Below are positions 20,180 through 29,502 of a stretch of 64,000 bases of DNA, one piece after another (position 1 is the first letter of the stretch; the number at the start of each line of letters is the position of its first letter). Source of the DNA: a virus; the IMG/VR virus record IMGVR_UViG_3300024255_001563, positions 124,001 through 188,000 of that record; one strand, written 5' to 3'. Position numbers and translations under genes: made by a program. The notes under the pieces are model-generated. The model did no database searches and was not told where the DNA came from. It worked only from the letters and a program-made list of their open reading frames with translations.

Positions 20180-21611
20180 TGAAACGTTACAACAGTATCG
20201 TGATAGAGTATTAGACAATAAAAGTAAGAGTTTCTGCGGAGCCAAGTGGTTTAACGCTACTACCTGGCTTGGTAGTGGTACAACTGCTAGTTGTCATCAC
20301 CCGCCTGCACATAAAATTCCATTAGTAGAAGTAGAAGCAGACTACACTGCTATTCATAATACCAAGCATAAAAAAGAAATGCGCCGCCAAATGCAGACAG
20401 GTGAACGCCCAGCTGAGTGCGAGTATTGTTGGAAAATGGAAGATATGAAAAAGGATGCTGTCAGTGACAGAACCTTTAAAAGCATTATCTATTCTGATGA
20501 AGAGTTACAACGTGCATATGATATGGATCATCATGAGAATGTTAATCTAAAAACATTTGAGATTGCTTTTGATAGAACGTGTAACTTAGCATGTAGTTAT
20601 TGCAATGCAAGTTTCTCAACTACGTGGGCTAAAGATATTAAAAAGAATGGCGAGTACACAAACTTAGTAAGTGATGGCGCTGGTGCATTTAGACAAGACG
20701 GCAGTTGGACACAACCTTACAAAGATGATGACGATAATCCTTACATTCAAGCGTTTTGGAAATGGTGGGATAATGGTTTAGCAGACAGTTTAGAGGAACT
20801 GCGTATCACTGGCGGCGAACCTTTAATGAGCGGAAACACTTGGAAGTTGTTTGATTGGTTTAATAAGCAAGATTCAGATATGCGTTTTGCAATTAATAGC
20901 AATCTAATTGCTAAAGATGCTATTATAGACAAGCTAATTGAGAAAACACAAGGTATGAATCACTTTGAGTTGTATACTAGTTGTGAAGCAGTAGGTGCTC
21001 AAGCAGATTATATTCGTGACGGACTAGATTATGACGAATGGACTAAAAATATTAAACGTATACTAACAGAAGCAAATACTAAAGGCGTACACATTATGAT
21101 GACTATTAACAGTCTTTGCTTGTTTAGTATTACAGAATTCTTAGATGATGTTTACAAACTAAAAGAGCTCACACAAAGTAGAACGCCAACTGTAAGTTTA
21201 AACTTATTACGCTTTCCGAGTTTTCAATCACCGCTGGCATTGCCTAATCATATTAAGGATCATTGCCATAATAAATTGTCAACATGGTATGAAGCTAACA
21301 AAGACAAGCCGGGCTGGAGTGAGTTTGAAAAAGCAAGTATTGAACGTTTAATAGATTACTTGGTAACTGTAGATGCTCCGCATAGACGTACAAGTAACCC
21401 TACTACACTATGGCGTGATTTTAAAACATTCTATGCACAGTATGATGTACGTAGAAACAAAAGCCTAAGTGTATTTCCTAAAATACTAACAGACTGGGTC
21501 GATAGTATTCCAGATACTGATGCAAGCATTATGGAACTTGCAGAAAAAGAAGGTTGGATATTAAAACCTGATAATAAAAACATAGAAATACCTTTGGCAA
21601 CGTATGACTGA
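20163..21611 (+). CDS. radical SAM protein with N-terminal twitch/SPASM-like domain (SCHHP variant), paralogue
   Basis: 482 residues, overlapping the previous gene by 17 bases and clearly its duplicate: FCGAKW, SCHHPPAHKIPL, AECEYCWKMED and SDRTFK all match the neighbour. The core has C140-x3-C144-x2-C147 (CNLACSYC) and RITGGEPLMS. A later segment (YTSCEAVGAQADYIRDGLDY) also matches YTSLESTGRQAEYARDGLVY in the paralogue. The C-terminal ~150 residues are helical. The pair may act as a heterodimer or on two related sites. Confidence 0.8.
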   Translation: MPKKTDETLQQYRDRVLDNKSKSFCGAKWFNATTWLGSGTTASCHHPPAHKIPLVEVEADYTAIHNTKHKKEMRRQMQTGERPAECEYCWKMEDMKKDAVSDRTFKSIIYSDEELQRAYDMDHHENVNLKTFEIAFDRTCNLACSYCNASFSTTWAKDIKKNGEYTNLVSDGAGAFRQDGSWTQPYKDDDDNPYIQAFWKWWDNGLADSLEELRITGGEPLMSGNTWKLFDWFNKQDSDMRFAINSNLIAKDAIIDKLIEKTQGMNHFELYTSCEAVGAQADYIRDGLDYDEWTKNIKRILTEANTKGVHIMMTINSLCLFSITEFLDDVYKLKELTQSRTPTVSLNLLRFPSFQSPLALPNHIKDHCHNKLSTWYEANKDKPGWSEFEKASIERLIDYLVTVDAPHRRTSNPTTLWRDFKTFYAQYDVRRNKSLSVFPKILTDWVDSIPDTDASIMELAEKEGWILKPDNKNIEIPLATYD

Positions 21612-22914
21612 TAAAATTGGACCTTACTTTTGCACAGCACCCTGGACACATACTTACGTTAGCCCGCAAGGCGAGCGTAGGTTGTGTTGTGCTAGTAGAG
21701 AAGATGCAAGTTTTCAAAAGCAGTATATAGATGCAGGTGATAAAGACAACACTGAATTTGATCCAATAACACTCGAAGAACATTGGAACAGCGATTATAT
21801 GAAAGATATTCGTAAGCGTATGTTAGCCGGAGAAAAACTAAGCCAGTGCGATGTGTGTAATAATCAAGTATTAAATTTACATACATACAAAAACTATTTT
21901 ACTAATACACTATTTCCGCACAAAGTCGAAGACATAATAGCTAGTACAAAAGAAGACGGCTACACAACTATGCAACCAATTAGTTTTGATTATCGTATAA
22001 GCAATCTTTGTAATTTTAAATGTCGCATGTGCGGTGAACAACTTAGTTCAAGTTGGGAAACTGAAAAGATTAAACATAATGTAGTTAACTACAAACGTGA
22101 AAAATGGATGCAACCAGACACACGAAAGAAGATTGCTACATTTCAAAAAGAAGTTCTCGAAACAGAACTACAAACAGCAGTTGACAAAGGCATTGTAGAG
22201 GAGTTATACTGGGTAGGCGGCGAGCCACTTATGTATGATATACATTGGCGTATTATGCAACAGCTAGTAGACGAAGAAAAAAGCCAAGACGTAGTTGTAC
22301 GTTATAATACAAACTTGAGCAGAACACACTACAAGAATTATAAACTGTACGACATGCTAGATAACTTCAAACGTGTTAACCTTTGTGCTAGTATAGACGG
22401 GGTAGGCGAAGTCGGCGAATACATTAGAACAGGACTCAAATGGGACGAGTGGCTACAAAACTTCAAAGATGGCATGTTTCTTATCAATAAGTATGGAGAC
22501 GATGCATTAGTATTTGATGTTACACTAACAACTCCGGGATTGTTTGATTTGAAACGTATGTTTGATGTAGTTACAGAATTAGATGTTAAGAGTTACTTTA
22601 AAATTACATTTGCATTTGACCCTAGTGTTCTAATGAGTCCTATGTGTTTGCCAAGAGAAGTATTAGATGAGCAAATACACAAACTACTAGACTACATTAA
22701 GCCTAGAGTTACACACAAAACTCGTGTGTACCAAGAAACATTAGAAAACATGCTTGAACGCAAAACGTTTGAAGAAGAATACACTGACTATAAAGATGGT
22801 TGGAGACGAGGTAAAAAGAATATAATGTTTATAGAAAGCATCAGAACGCAAGACGTTACATTTAGAGACACTCTTAGTGACGCAGGTAAAGAATGGTGGG
22901 ATAGCATTGAGTAA
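21604..22914 (+). CDS. radical SAM protein with N-terminal twitch/SPASM-like domain
   Basis: 436 residues, overlapping the previous gene by eight bases. N-terminal Cys domain: FCTAPWTHTYVSPQGERRLC with a CC pair at residues 28-29, LEEHWNSDYMKDIRKRML, and QCDVC at 81-85. Radical SAM core: C136-x3-C140-x2-C143 (CNFKCRMC) and WVGGEPLMYD. The series C-x2-PW, CC, E-x-WN, C-x2-C is that of SPASM domains, which normally follow the core. A conserved CASIDGVGEVGEYIRTG segment is shared with the other family members. Confidence 0.8.
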   Translation: MTDKIGPYFCTAPWTHTYVSPQGERRLCCASREDASFQKQYIDAGDKDNTEFDPITLEEHWNSDYMKDIRKRMLAGEKLSQCDVCNNQVLNLHTYKNYFTNTLFPHKVEDIIASTKEDGYTTMQPISFDYRISNLCNFKCRMCGEQLSSSWETEKIKHNVVNYKREKWMQPDTRKKIATFQKEVLETELQTAVDKGIVEELYWVGGEPLMYDIHWRIMQQLVDEEKSQDVVVRYNTNLSRTHYKNYKLYDMLDNFKRVNLCASIDGVGEVGEYIRTGLKWDEWLQNFKDGMFLINKYGDDALVFDVTLTTPGLFDLKRMFDVVTELDVKSYFKITFAFDPSVLMSPMCLPREVLDEQIHKLLDYIKPRVTHKTRVYQETLENMLERKTFEEEYTDYKDGWRRGKKNIMFIESIRTQDVTFRDTLSDAGKEWWDSIE

Positions 22915-24094
22915 TACATTTTGCCCTTTACCGTGGACACACTTAGCAACACATCCGCACGGTAGTGTTACACTTTGCTGTGAAAGCGATATGACGAATC
23001 GTGCAAGCGAATCTCAAAATTTACCACGTGAATTTATCACACTGCACAACTCAGAGTATGATTTTAAAAAAATAATGAACTCAGACTTGTTTAAACAAGT
23101 GCGCAAAGACATGCTAGAAGGTAAACAGCCAGCACCTTGTACAAAGTGTTACAAACTAGAAACACTAGGCAATCAAAGCAAACGTACCCGAGACACAGAG
23201 TTGCTGGACTTTAGCATAGAAGATGCACAGCGTATTACACAAACAGACGGCACACTAGATGAAGTTAACTTTGAGTTTATTGAACTGCGACTAGGCAATA
23301 TTTGCAACCTAGCATGTCGCAGTTGCAATCCACAGAGCAGTTCAAAATGGAAGAGCGACTGGGAAAAACTAAATGAGCGTAAATTTGATATGCCACAAAG
23401 CATGTTTGATTGGCCCTTAGATGAACGCTTTTGGGTAAGTCTAGCAGAACATTGTAATAACACACGCAAAGTATACATTAACGGCGGCGAACCTCTGCTA
23501 GTAGACAAGCACATGCGCTTCTTAGAGTTTTTGATTACCAAAGATTTGGCTAAGAATATTACACTAGTATACAGTACCAACAGTACAATCATAAACGACA
23601 AGTACGTTAACTTGTGGAACAAGTTTAAGCAGGTTGAGTTTATGGTGAGTATTGATTGTTTAGAAGACCGCAATAATTATTTGCGTCATCCTGCTAAGTG
23701 GAATAATATAATAGAAGCATTTGATTGGTTACATAGCTTAGGACATAAAAGTTATGTGTTACAAACAGTAAGTGTAATGAACATATACTATATCAAAGAG
23801 TTTTGGGAGTTCTTTAGAAGCAAGGGTGTTAATGTATCACATAATATGGTACATCATCCTAACTATTACAGTGCAGCAAATGCGCCTCAACATGCCAAAC
23901 AAGCAGTATTAGACAAGATTGTCGGCATGCCGTTCTATGGTAGTATAAATAATTTTTTAAGTCAAGAATCAAACACACTAGCATTTGAACAGTTCTTCAA
24001 AGAGAACGAAAGACTAGATGCTATACGTAAACAGAGTTACGCAGAGACGTTTAAAGAGTGGCACAACATAATAAAGGCAAACAATGACAGATAA
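22907..24094 (+). CDS. radical SAM protein with N-terminal twitch/SPASM-like domain (TTG start)
   Basis: 395 residues when begun at the TTG at 22907, which gives the same short lead before the first Cys as in the paralogues (SNTFCPLPW) and has GGTGGG six bases upstream; a GTG at 22877 is possible but would overlap the previous gene by 38 bases. Cys domain: FCPLPW, TLCCES, PCTKCYKLE. Core: C133-x3-C137-x2-C140 (CNLACRSC) and INGGEPLLVD. It shares VSIDCLEDRNNYLRHPAKW with the family. The 3' end overlaps the next start by 11 bases. Confidence 0.8.
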   Translation: MSNTFCPLPWTHLATHPHGSVTLCCESDMTNRASESQNLPREFITLHNSEYDFKKIMNSDLFKQVRKDMLEGKQPAPCTKCYKLETLGNQSKRTRDTELLDFSIEDAQRITQTDGTLDEVNFEFIELRLGNICNLACRSCNPQSSSKWKSDWEKLNERKFDMPQSMFDWPLDERFWVSLAEHCNNTRKVYINGGEPLLVDKHMRFLEFLITKDLAKNITLVYSTNSTIINDKYVNLWNKFKQVEFMVSIDCLEDRNNYLRHPAKWNNIIEAFDWLHSLGHKSYVLQTVSVMNIYYIKEFWEFFRSKGVNVSHNMVHHPNYYSAANAPQHAKQAVLDKIVGMPFYGSINNFLSQESNTLAFEQFFKENERLDAIRKQSYAETFKEWHNIIKANNDR

Positions 24095-25274
24095 ATTATG
24101 CGCTGCACCGTGGGTGCATCTACACACATTTCCGAGTGGGCAAGTTTATCCTTGTTGCCTTACACCTATGGAATTTCCTGTAGGAAATCTAAATAACCAA
24201 TCCTTAGAAGAAGTTTGGAATAACGAAAAAATACGTAATATTCGTAAACAAATGATTGCAGGTATAGAGCCAGAAAGCTGTAAACGATGCTTCGAACAAG
24301 AAAAACACGGCAAAGATAGCTTTAGAGAGCATATGAATCAAACGTTTCCAAATTATGAAAATCTAATACAAACCACCGCTGCTGACGGTTCGTTAGATAA
24401 TATGGATCTTCGTTATTGGGATTTTAGATTTTCAAACATTTGTAATATGAAATGCAGAAGCTGCGGACCTCAACTTAGCACCGGTTGGTATGAAGATACT
24501 AAAAAGATATGGGGCAGTCTTCCTAACGATATACCTGATAAAATTAAGCAATTTGATTTATGGGACCAAATTCTTCCGTTTTTTGATACTGTAGAAGAGA
24601 TTTATTTTGCAGGCGGCGAGCCTCTTATAATGGAAGAACATTATAGAATTTTAAAAAAGTTAGAAGAAATAGATAGGTATGACGTTCGTCTAAAGTATAA
24701 TACAAATTTTAGTCAGATGAAATACAAAAAGCTAGACGCTTTAGAAACATGGGCTAAGTTTAAAGATGTCGAAGTAGGTGCTAGTTTTGATGGCTACGGC
24801 AAACAAGCAGAATATATCCGAAAAGGAACTGATTGGGATCAAATCTATCAAAATAGGTTAAAACAAAAAGAAATAGCGCCTAATGTTAACTTTTTTGTAA
24901 ACTTTACATTAAGCGTAATGAATAGTTTGCATATTATTGATTTCCATCATTATGCAGTAGAGTCTAAATTAATAGATACCTACGATAATTTACATATTAA
25001 CTTTGTACATTCGCCTGAACATATGAGCTTACAAGCATTGCCGCCAAAGCTAAAAGAAACAGTAAAAGCAGCCTATAAAAAGCATATAAGTTTTTTAAAA
25101 GAAAATTTGCAGAATCGCTCCGCTGCTCAGTTTGAAAGTTCTATTAGTTTTATGGAATCAGAAGACAAATATATCTTAAATTCTAAATTTAAAGATTATA
25201 TGAAAACATTAGATGACATACGCAATGAGTCGTTTATAGACACGTTCCCGGAATTAAAAGAAATGCTTGAATGA
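24084..25274 (+). CDS. radical SAM protein with N-terminal twitch/SPASM-like domain
   Basis: 396 residues and the cleanest example of the family here. Residues 6-70 are textbook SPASM-like: CAAPWVHLHTFPSGQVYPCC, then GNLNNQSLEEVWNN, then SCKRCFEQE. The core follows with C120-x3-C124-x2-C127 (CNMKCRSC) and FAGGEPLIMEE, then GASFDGYGKQAEYIRKG. The normal order of these domains is reversed relative to anaerobic sulfatase-maturase-type enzymes. ATGA overlap with the next gene. Function: radical chemistry on an unknown substrate. Confidence 0.85.
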   Translation: MTDKLCAAPWVHLHTFPSGQVYPCCLTPMEFPVGNLNNQSLEEVWNNEKIRNIRKQMIAGIEPESCKRCFEQEKHGKDSFREHMNQTFPNYENLIQTTAADGSLDNMDLRYWDFRFSNICNMKCRSCGPQLSTGWYEDTKKIWGSLPNDIPDKIKQFDLWDQILPFFDTVEEIYFAGGEPLIMEEHYRILKKLEEIDRYDVRLKYNTNFSQMKYKKLDALETWAKFKDVEVGASFDGYGKQAEYIRKGTDWDQIYQNRLKQKEIAPNVNFFVNFTLSVMNSLHIIDFHHYAVESKLIDTYDNLHINFVHSPEHMSLQALPPKLKETVKAAYKKHISFLKENLQNRSAAQFESSISFMESEDKYILNSKFKDYMKTLDDIRNESFIDTFPELKEMLE

Positions 25275-26581
25275 TAAATTTATATTACGATAATATAATT
25301 GACGGCGTTCCGGCACCTAACGGTACATTTAATTTTGAAATATCTAAAGACGCTCGGAGAATTCCATACGTTAAAGATTATAGAGCAGAGATGCCTATAG
25401 CAAAGTTTAATACGTTTTATTTTGTAATGAAAGCAAATAAAACAGTAGTAAACCTTGTGTCAGGCAAGCCTAAAAATATTAAAAATTTATATTATCCTAT
25501 TGAATTAAATTATTCTTATTACGGCTGGAATAGAAACTTAACAGCACTAATATCCCCTAGAGCTAAAAGTTTAATAAAAAAGGGAAGGTTAAAATTATTA
25601 ATTTTAGCTCCGAGGCTAGCCGGTAATTCTTTTATTATTGAACAGTTAAAGCAAAGAGTTGACGAAATAGTAGAATTACTTGGTATTAAAAAAAGCCAAA
25701 TATACATTGTGCTAGGAGAATTAAATAATGTATATAGGACGTTGTTAGACACTAAAAACGTTTTTGGTATAGATTGGTGGCAAATATATATGCAATTAGT
25801 TTATAAAGTTCGAAGTGGATTGTCGTCATTATCGTGGATATGTGAAGATCCATTTTTAAAGATATCAAAAGATTTGACTATTGACCACGAAAATTGGAAC
25901 CCTAAAAAAGTTTACAATACTTCGTTTACAAATTATTTTCAGACAGATGTAACTGTATTTCTTGAGTTGGCTCATAATAACTTACTTGATGACGGGTATG
26001 TTAAGTTAAATTCAAGTAACTATAATTTATCTAAAACAATATCGCCTATGCTAGTTAATCCTAGATCTTCGCAACTTGAAAAAGAATCTAAACAAGGATT
26101 ATTAAAACATATAGACAATTATTCGCAAGAAGTTAACAATACGTTAATGAATTACAATATCGAAGAATACCAAGATACAGTATTATCTATATTGTGTGAT
26201 GACATTGAGATTGATGTTAATACTCAGTATAAACAAGAGGTAGCATCATTTACGTTAGGACCTAACGTATGGAAACACATATATATCGGACACCCTGCGG
26301 CTATTATAGGATGTTCGTCGGTCCATAATTACCTTAATAATCAAGGATATTTTAGTTGCAATGCATTAATTAATCAACATTATGATACAATGTACGATCC
26401 TACAAACCGTGCAGAGCATATTAGAAAAAATATTGAATATCTAAAAAGTCTTAGTAGTGAAGATATAAGCGAATTAATAGCAGAAGCAATACCGTTTTTA
26501 AAAAAGAATCGTGAAATATTTTTAACAAGACGCATGCAGCCTAAATTTTTATCACTTTTTGTTGACATGAATAACAATTGA
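25271..26581 (+). CDS. phage protein with glycosyltransferase-like C-terminal motif
   Basis: 436 residues. I do not recognise the N-terminal two thirds. The C-terminal part (NVWKHIYIGHPAAIIGCSSV, then LNNQGYF, then NQHYDTMYDPTNRAEHIRKN) follows a pattern seen in phage and bacterial glycosyltransferase-like proteins, where a T-E-K-T-x-K-P-x-x-x-x-x-P-F-I-x-x-G line precedes L-x-x-x-G-F and a D-x-x-Y-D-x-I segment. It lies between radical SAM and glycosyltransferase-like genes and overlaps the upstream gene by ATGA. A consensus promoter for the next gene is embedded in its last 20 bases. Confidence 0.4.
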   Translation: MINLYYDNIIDGVPAPNGTFNFEISKDARRIPYVKDYRAEMPIAKFNTFYFVMKANKTVVNLVSGKPKNIKNLYYPIELNYSYYGWNRNLTALISPRAKSLIKKGRLKLLILAPRLAGNSFIIEQLKQRVDEIVELLGIKKSQIYIVLGELNNVYRTLLDTKNVFGIDWWQIYMQLVYKVRSGLSSLSWICEDPFLKISKDLTIDHENWNPKKVYNTSFTNYFQTDVTVFLELAHNNLLDDGYVKLNSSNYNLSKTISPMLVNPRSSQLEKESKQGLLKHIDNYSQEVNNTLMNYNIEEYQDTVLSILCDDIEIDVNTQYKQEVASFTLGPNVWKHIYIGHPAAIIGCSSVHNYLNNQGYFSCNALINQHYDTMYDPTNRAEHIRKNIEYLKSLSSEDISELIAEAIPFLKKNREIFLTRRMQPKFLSLFVDMNNN

Positions 26582-26590
26582 GTTTATAAT
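26562..26590 (+). promoter_or_regulatory. consensus sigma70 promoter, predicted leaderless transcript
   Basis: TTGACA at 26562-26567, a 17-base spacer and TATAAT at 26585-26590. The -35 lies inside the end of the upstream gene. Only seven bases separate the -10 from the ATG at 26598, so the expected start of transcription falls on or next to the start codon, and no ribosome binding site is visible. Confidence 0.75.
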
Positions 26591-26597
26591 ATACATA

Positions 26598-28532
26598 ATG
26601 TATGATATCATTTTTATTAATAATAATTCTAAATATGCACAGGTCTCTTGGAATAAGTTAAAACAACAGTATCCAAGAGCAAAGTCTGCTGATAGTTTTG
26701 AGCAAGCTCAAAAAATAGTGTTTACAAAAATGTTTTGGGTTGTTTGGCCCGATATCGATATTGCAGATGATTTTAAATTTGATTATCGTGCAGACGAATA
26801 TAGTCAAGAATATGTTCATACATTTTTAAATAGAGATACTTATGACGGTGTAATACTTGTACCCAAACGTGCTGAAATATCAGAACGTGAATTGCGCCAT
26901 AGATTCTTTATAAACAAAAAAGAAGTAGATATTGTAGCAAGTACACCTAAGCCGTTTGACTTGTATTACATTGACACTTGGGAAGACTACGAATATGCAC
27001 TTGAAAATAGTTCAACAGAAATGTTTTGGGCAGTATCGCATAACTTAAAATATAGTCTATCATACATAAACAACTTTTATTTTAGTCACCATAACAGTTA
27101 CGACAGGAAAGAAAATCATGCATTTGTACATGAGGTTGATGGAAGGAAATTATACAATGGCGTATTCTTATGTTCGCAAAACAAACCTCTCAACAAAAAA
27201 CAAATAGACTACAGATTCTTAGTAAACGCTAAACAGTGGGACGATGTAGTAAGTGGTCCTAGGCAGTATGAGATATATGCAGTAACTAACTATAATGATT
27301 ATCTAGATATAATAGATCATTGTCCTACAGAGATGTTTTGGATGATACCTTCTCATGTTCAAGTACGTGATGATTTTAACTTTGAAATGTACTTTAGTCA
27401 TGAAAGTGAATACGATAGAAAAATAAATCATGTATTTAAGAACGGCGAATACTACGATGGTATTATTCTATGTAGTAAACATGCACCTATTAGCGAGCGA
27501 GAATTTAAGTATAAATTTATTACTAATAAAAAAGAACATGACGTAATTGCAAGCGATGCATTAGAATATGATAAAATTGTAGTCAACACATATGAAGAAT
27601 TTTGTGAATTAGGACAAAAAGTTAGCACAGACTTCTTTTATGTAATACCTAATGACGTAGACGTAGACTGGGACTTTAACTATCATATACCTTACTACGA
27701 ACGTGAAAACATACACGTATTTAAAAACGGCAAGTACCACGACGGTGTGTTTCTAATACACAAAGATAAGTCACTTGCACAACGTGAGTTTGATTATAGG
27801 TTCTTTGTAAATAAAAAAGAAATTGATATAACTGTTAGTACGCCTAAACCATATGACATTGTGTTTATTAGTTATAATGAACCTAACGCAGATGATAACT
27901 ATCGTTTGCTTACAGACCGTTTTCCTAGAGCAAAACGAGTACACGGTGTAAAAGGCATTCATCAAGCACACATTGAAGCAGCAAAGCTATGTACAACAAA
28001 TATGTTTTTTGTTGTAGACGGGGATGCACAAGTATTAGAAGATTTTGTGTTTGAACATCAAGTTCCTAAATGGCAAAGAGATCAAGTGTTTGTTTGGCGC
28101 AGTCGTAATCCTATTAATGATTTAGAATATGGTTACGGAGGAATTAAACTGTTTCCGGTAAGAGAAACACTTAACATGGACGTTACTAAAACTGACATGA
28201 CTACAAGCATTAGTCCTAAATTTAATGCTATGGAAAGTGTAAGTAACATCACAACATTTAACACAGACGCCTTTTCAACATGGAAAAGTGCTTTTAGAGA
28301 ATGCTGTAAATTAGCAAGTAAAACAATCCGTGGACAAGTAGATAATGAAACAGAAGAAAGACTTAAACAATGGTGCGAAGTAGGGCACGATGCACTATAC
28401 GGAAAATATGCTATACATGGTGCATGTAGCGGCCGTAATTGGGGTAATGACAATAAGCATTATCCGGATAAACTAAATTTAATTAACGACTTTGATTGGT
28501 TATATGAAGAATTTTCAAAACATACCTTTTGA
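26598..28532 (+). CDS. four-repeat protein ending in a GT-A glycosyltransferase-like domain
   Basis: 644 residues. Residues 1-119, 120-223, 224-323 and 324-418 are four tandem repeats, each running from a hydrophobic strand through a MFW-type strand, an acidic DDF turn, a YDGV strand and a RFFxNKKE-x-D end. Residues 419-644 form a GT-A domain closely similar to the protein encoded at 17407, with DGD at 474-476. The repeat ends (VASTPKPFD, TVSTPKPYD) lead directly into the next unit, and the repeats resemble the front half of the GT-A domain without its DxD. Likely a glycosyltransferase with decayed, perhaps binding, copies. Confidence 0.6.
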   Translation: MYDIIFINNNSKYAQVSWNKLKQQYPRAKSADSFEQAQKIVFTKMFWVVWPDIDIADDFKFDYRADEYSQEYVHTFLNRDTYDGVILVPKRAEISERELRHRFFINKKEVDIVASTPKPFDLYYIDTWEDYEYALENSSTEMFWAVSHNLKYSLSYINNFYFSHHNSYDRKENHAFVHEVDGRKLYNGVFLCSQNKPLNKKQIDYRFLVNAKQWDDVVSGPRQYEIYAVTNYNDYLDIIDHCPTEMFWMIPSHVQVRDDFNFEMYFSHESEYDRKINHVFKNGEYYDGIILCSKHAPISEREFKYKFITNKKEHDVIASDALEYDKIVVNTYEEFCELGQKVSTDFFYVIPNDVDVDWDFNYHIPYYERENIHVFKNGKYHDGVFLIHKDKSLAQREFDYRFFVNKKEIDITVSTPKPYDIVFISYNEPNADDNYRLLTDRFPRAKRVHGVKGIHQAHIEAAKLCTTNMFFVVDGDAQVLEDFVFEHQVPKWQRDQVFVWRSRNPINDLEYGYGGIKLFPVRETLNMDVTKTDMTTSISPKFNAMESVSNITTFNTDAFSTWKSAFRECCKLASKTIRGQVDNETEERLKQWCEVGHDALYGKYAIHGACSGRNWGNDNKHYPDKLNLINDFDWLYEEFSKHTF

Positions 28533-29502
28533 CAACATAACAAAGTTTGGACAAAAAACCTTGTTAGACACTAACTTGTTTACAGTGTCTTGGATCCTTG
28601 CGAGATTTTGTAATTACAATTGTAGCTACTGCTGGCCTTATGCAAGAAGTAGTACACCCGACCATCAAACATTAGAAACATACAAAACTGCATTAACTGA
28701 AATAAAGCGACAGGCAAGAGATAACGGATTTACAGACTTCCATTTTAGTTTTAGTGGAGGCGAGCCTACGGCATATAAATACTTTGGGGAGCTCATAGAG
28801 CATTATTGCAGTGATGCAACACCCGAATACCAAAGTATCCACATGACAACAAATCTTAGCCCGGGAAGCAAATGGTGGAACAAGTGGTTAGAAACTACAA
28901 GCACTCTGCAACGTAGAAGTATAACAGCGAGCTATCACGCAGAGTTTGCTAATGAACAAGAATTTGGAGACAAATGTCTTCAACTTATGAAAGAAGGTGT
29001 TTATGTTACAATCAATCAAGTTATGGTTCCGGAAATGTTCGAAGAGCTTTACGGACGCTTGGAGCGATTTGCCGCCAGAGGTATTAATGTCACTCTCAAA
29101 CCCCAGTCCGATCCTACCGCCAGTAGTGTGGTACATGGTTACACAACCAATGAAATCGAAACCATGCAAAAAGGGTTCCCACAAAAAATCCCAGATGAAT
29201 TTAAAAGAATAATTCCTTTACTGCAAGTTGAATTAGAAGACAGCACTGGAAAAACGTACTACATAGATCAAGCAGAACGCTTTAATGCATTTGGATTTAA
29301 TAAGTTTAAAGGATGGGAATGTAATGCAGGCTATCAAGGATGCGTTATACGTAGTAATGAAGTTAAACGCAGCTACAGTTGCCACGATGAACCCTTAGGC
29401 ACGTTAGACGGCGGATTTGAGCTGTTTAAAGCACCACGTAAGTGCGTTACTCCTAGCTGTGTAAGCAGTGCAGATAGTAAACTACCAAAGAGAAAAATAT
29501 GA
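28504..29502 (+). CDS. radical SAM protein with C-terminal Cys (twitch-like) domain
   Basis: 332 residues from the ATG at 28504; a TTG at 28492 is the only longer choice. Core C36-x3-C40-x2-C43 (CNYNCSYC) and FSGGEPTAYK. The C-terminal ~65 residues hold further cysteines in the order GWECNAGYQGC, YSCHDEPLG, RKCVTPSCVSS, consistent with an auxiliary cluster. The same tail layout occurs in the genes at 34502 and 35523, defining a second radical SAM subfamily in the island. It overlaps the 3' end of the repeat/glycosyltransferase gene. Confidence 0.8.
   Translation: MKNFQNIPFDNITKFGQKTLLDTNLFTVSWILARFCNYNCSYCWPYARSSTPDHQTLETYKTALTEIKRQARDNGFTDFHFSFSGGEPTAYKYFGELIEHYCSDATPEYQSIHMTTNLSPGSKWWNKWLETTSTLQRRSITASYHAEFANEQEFGDKCLQLMKEGVYVTINQVMVPEMFEELYGRLERFAARGINVTLKPQSDPTASSVVHGYTTNEIETMQKGFPQKIPDEFKRIIPLLQVELEDSTGKTYYIDQAERFNAFGFNKFKGWECNAGYQGCVIRSNEVKRSYSCHDEPLGTLDGGFELFKAPRKCVTPSCVSSADSKLPKRKI

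Noticed and set aside
28133-28453. 106-aa antisense frame in the glycosyltransferase domain
   Set aside because: It lies wholly within a domain that aligns with another gene product in the sense direction, and has no start signal.
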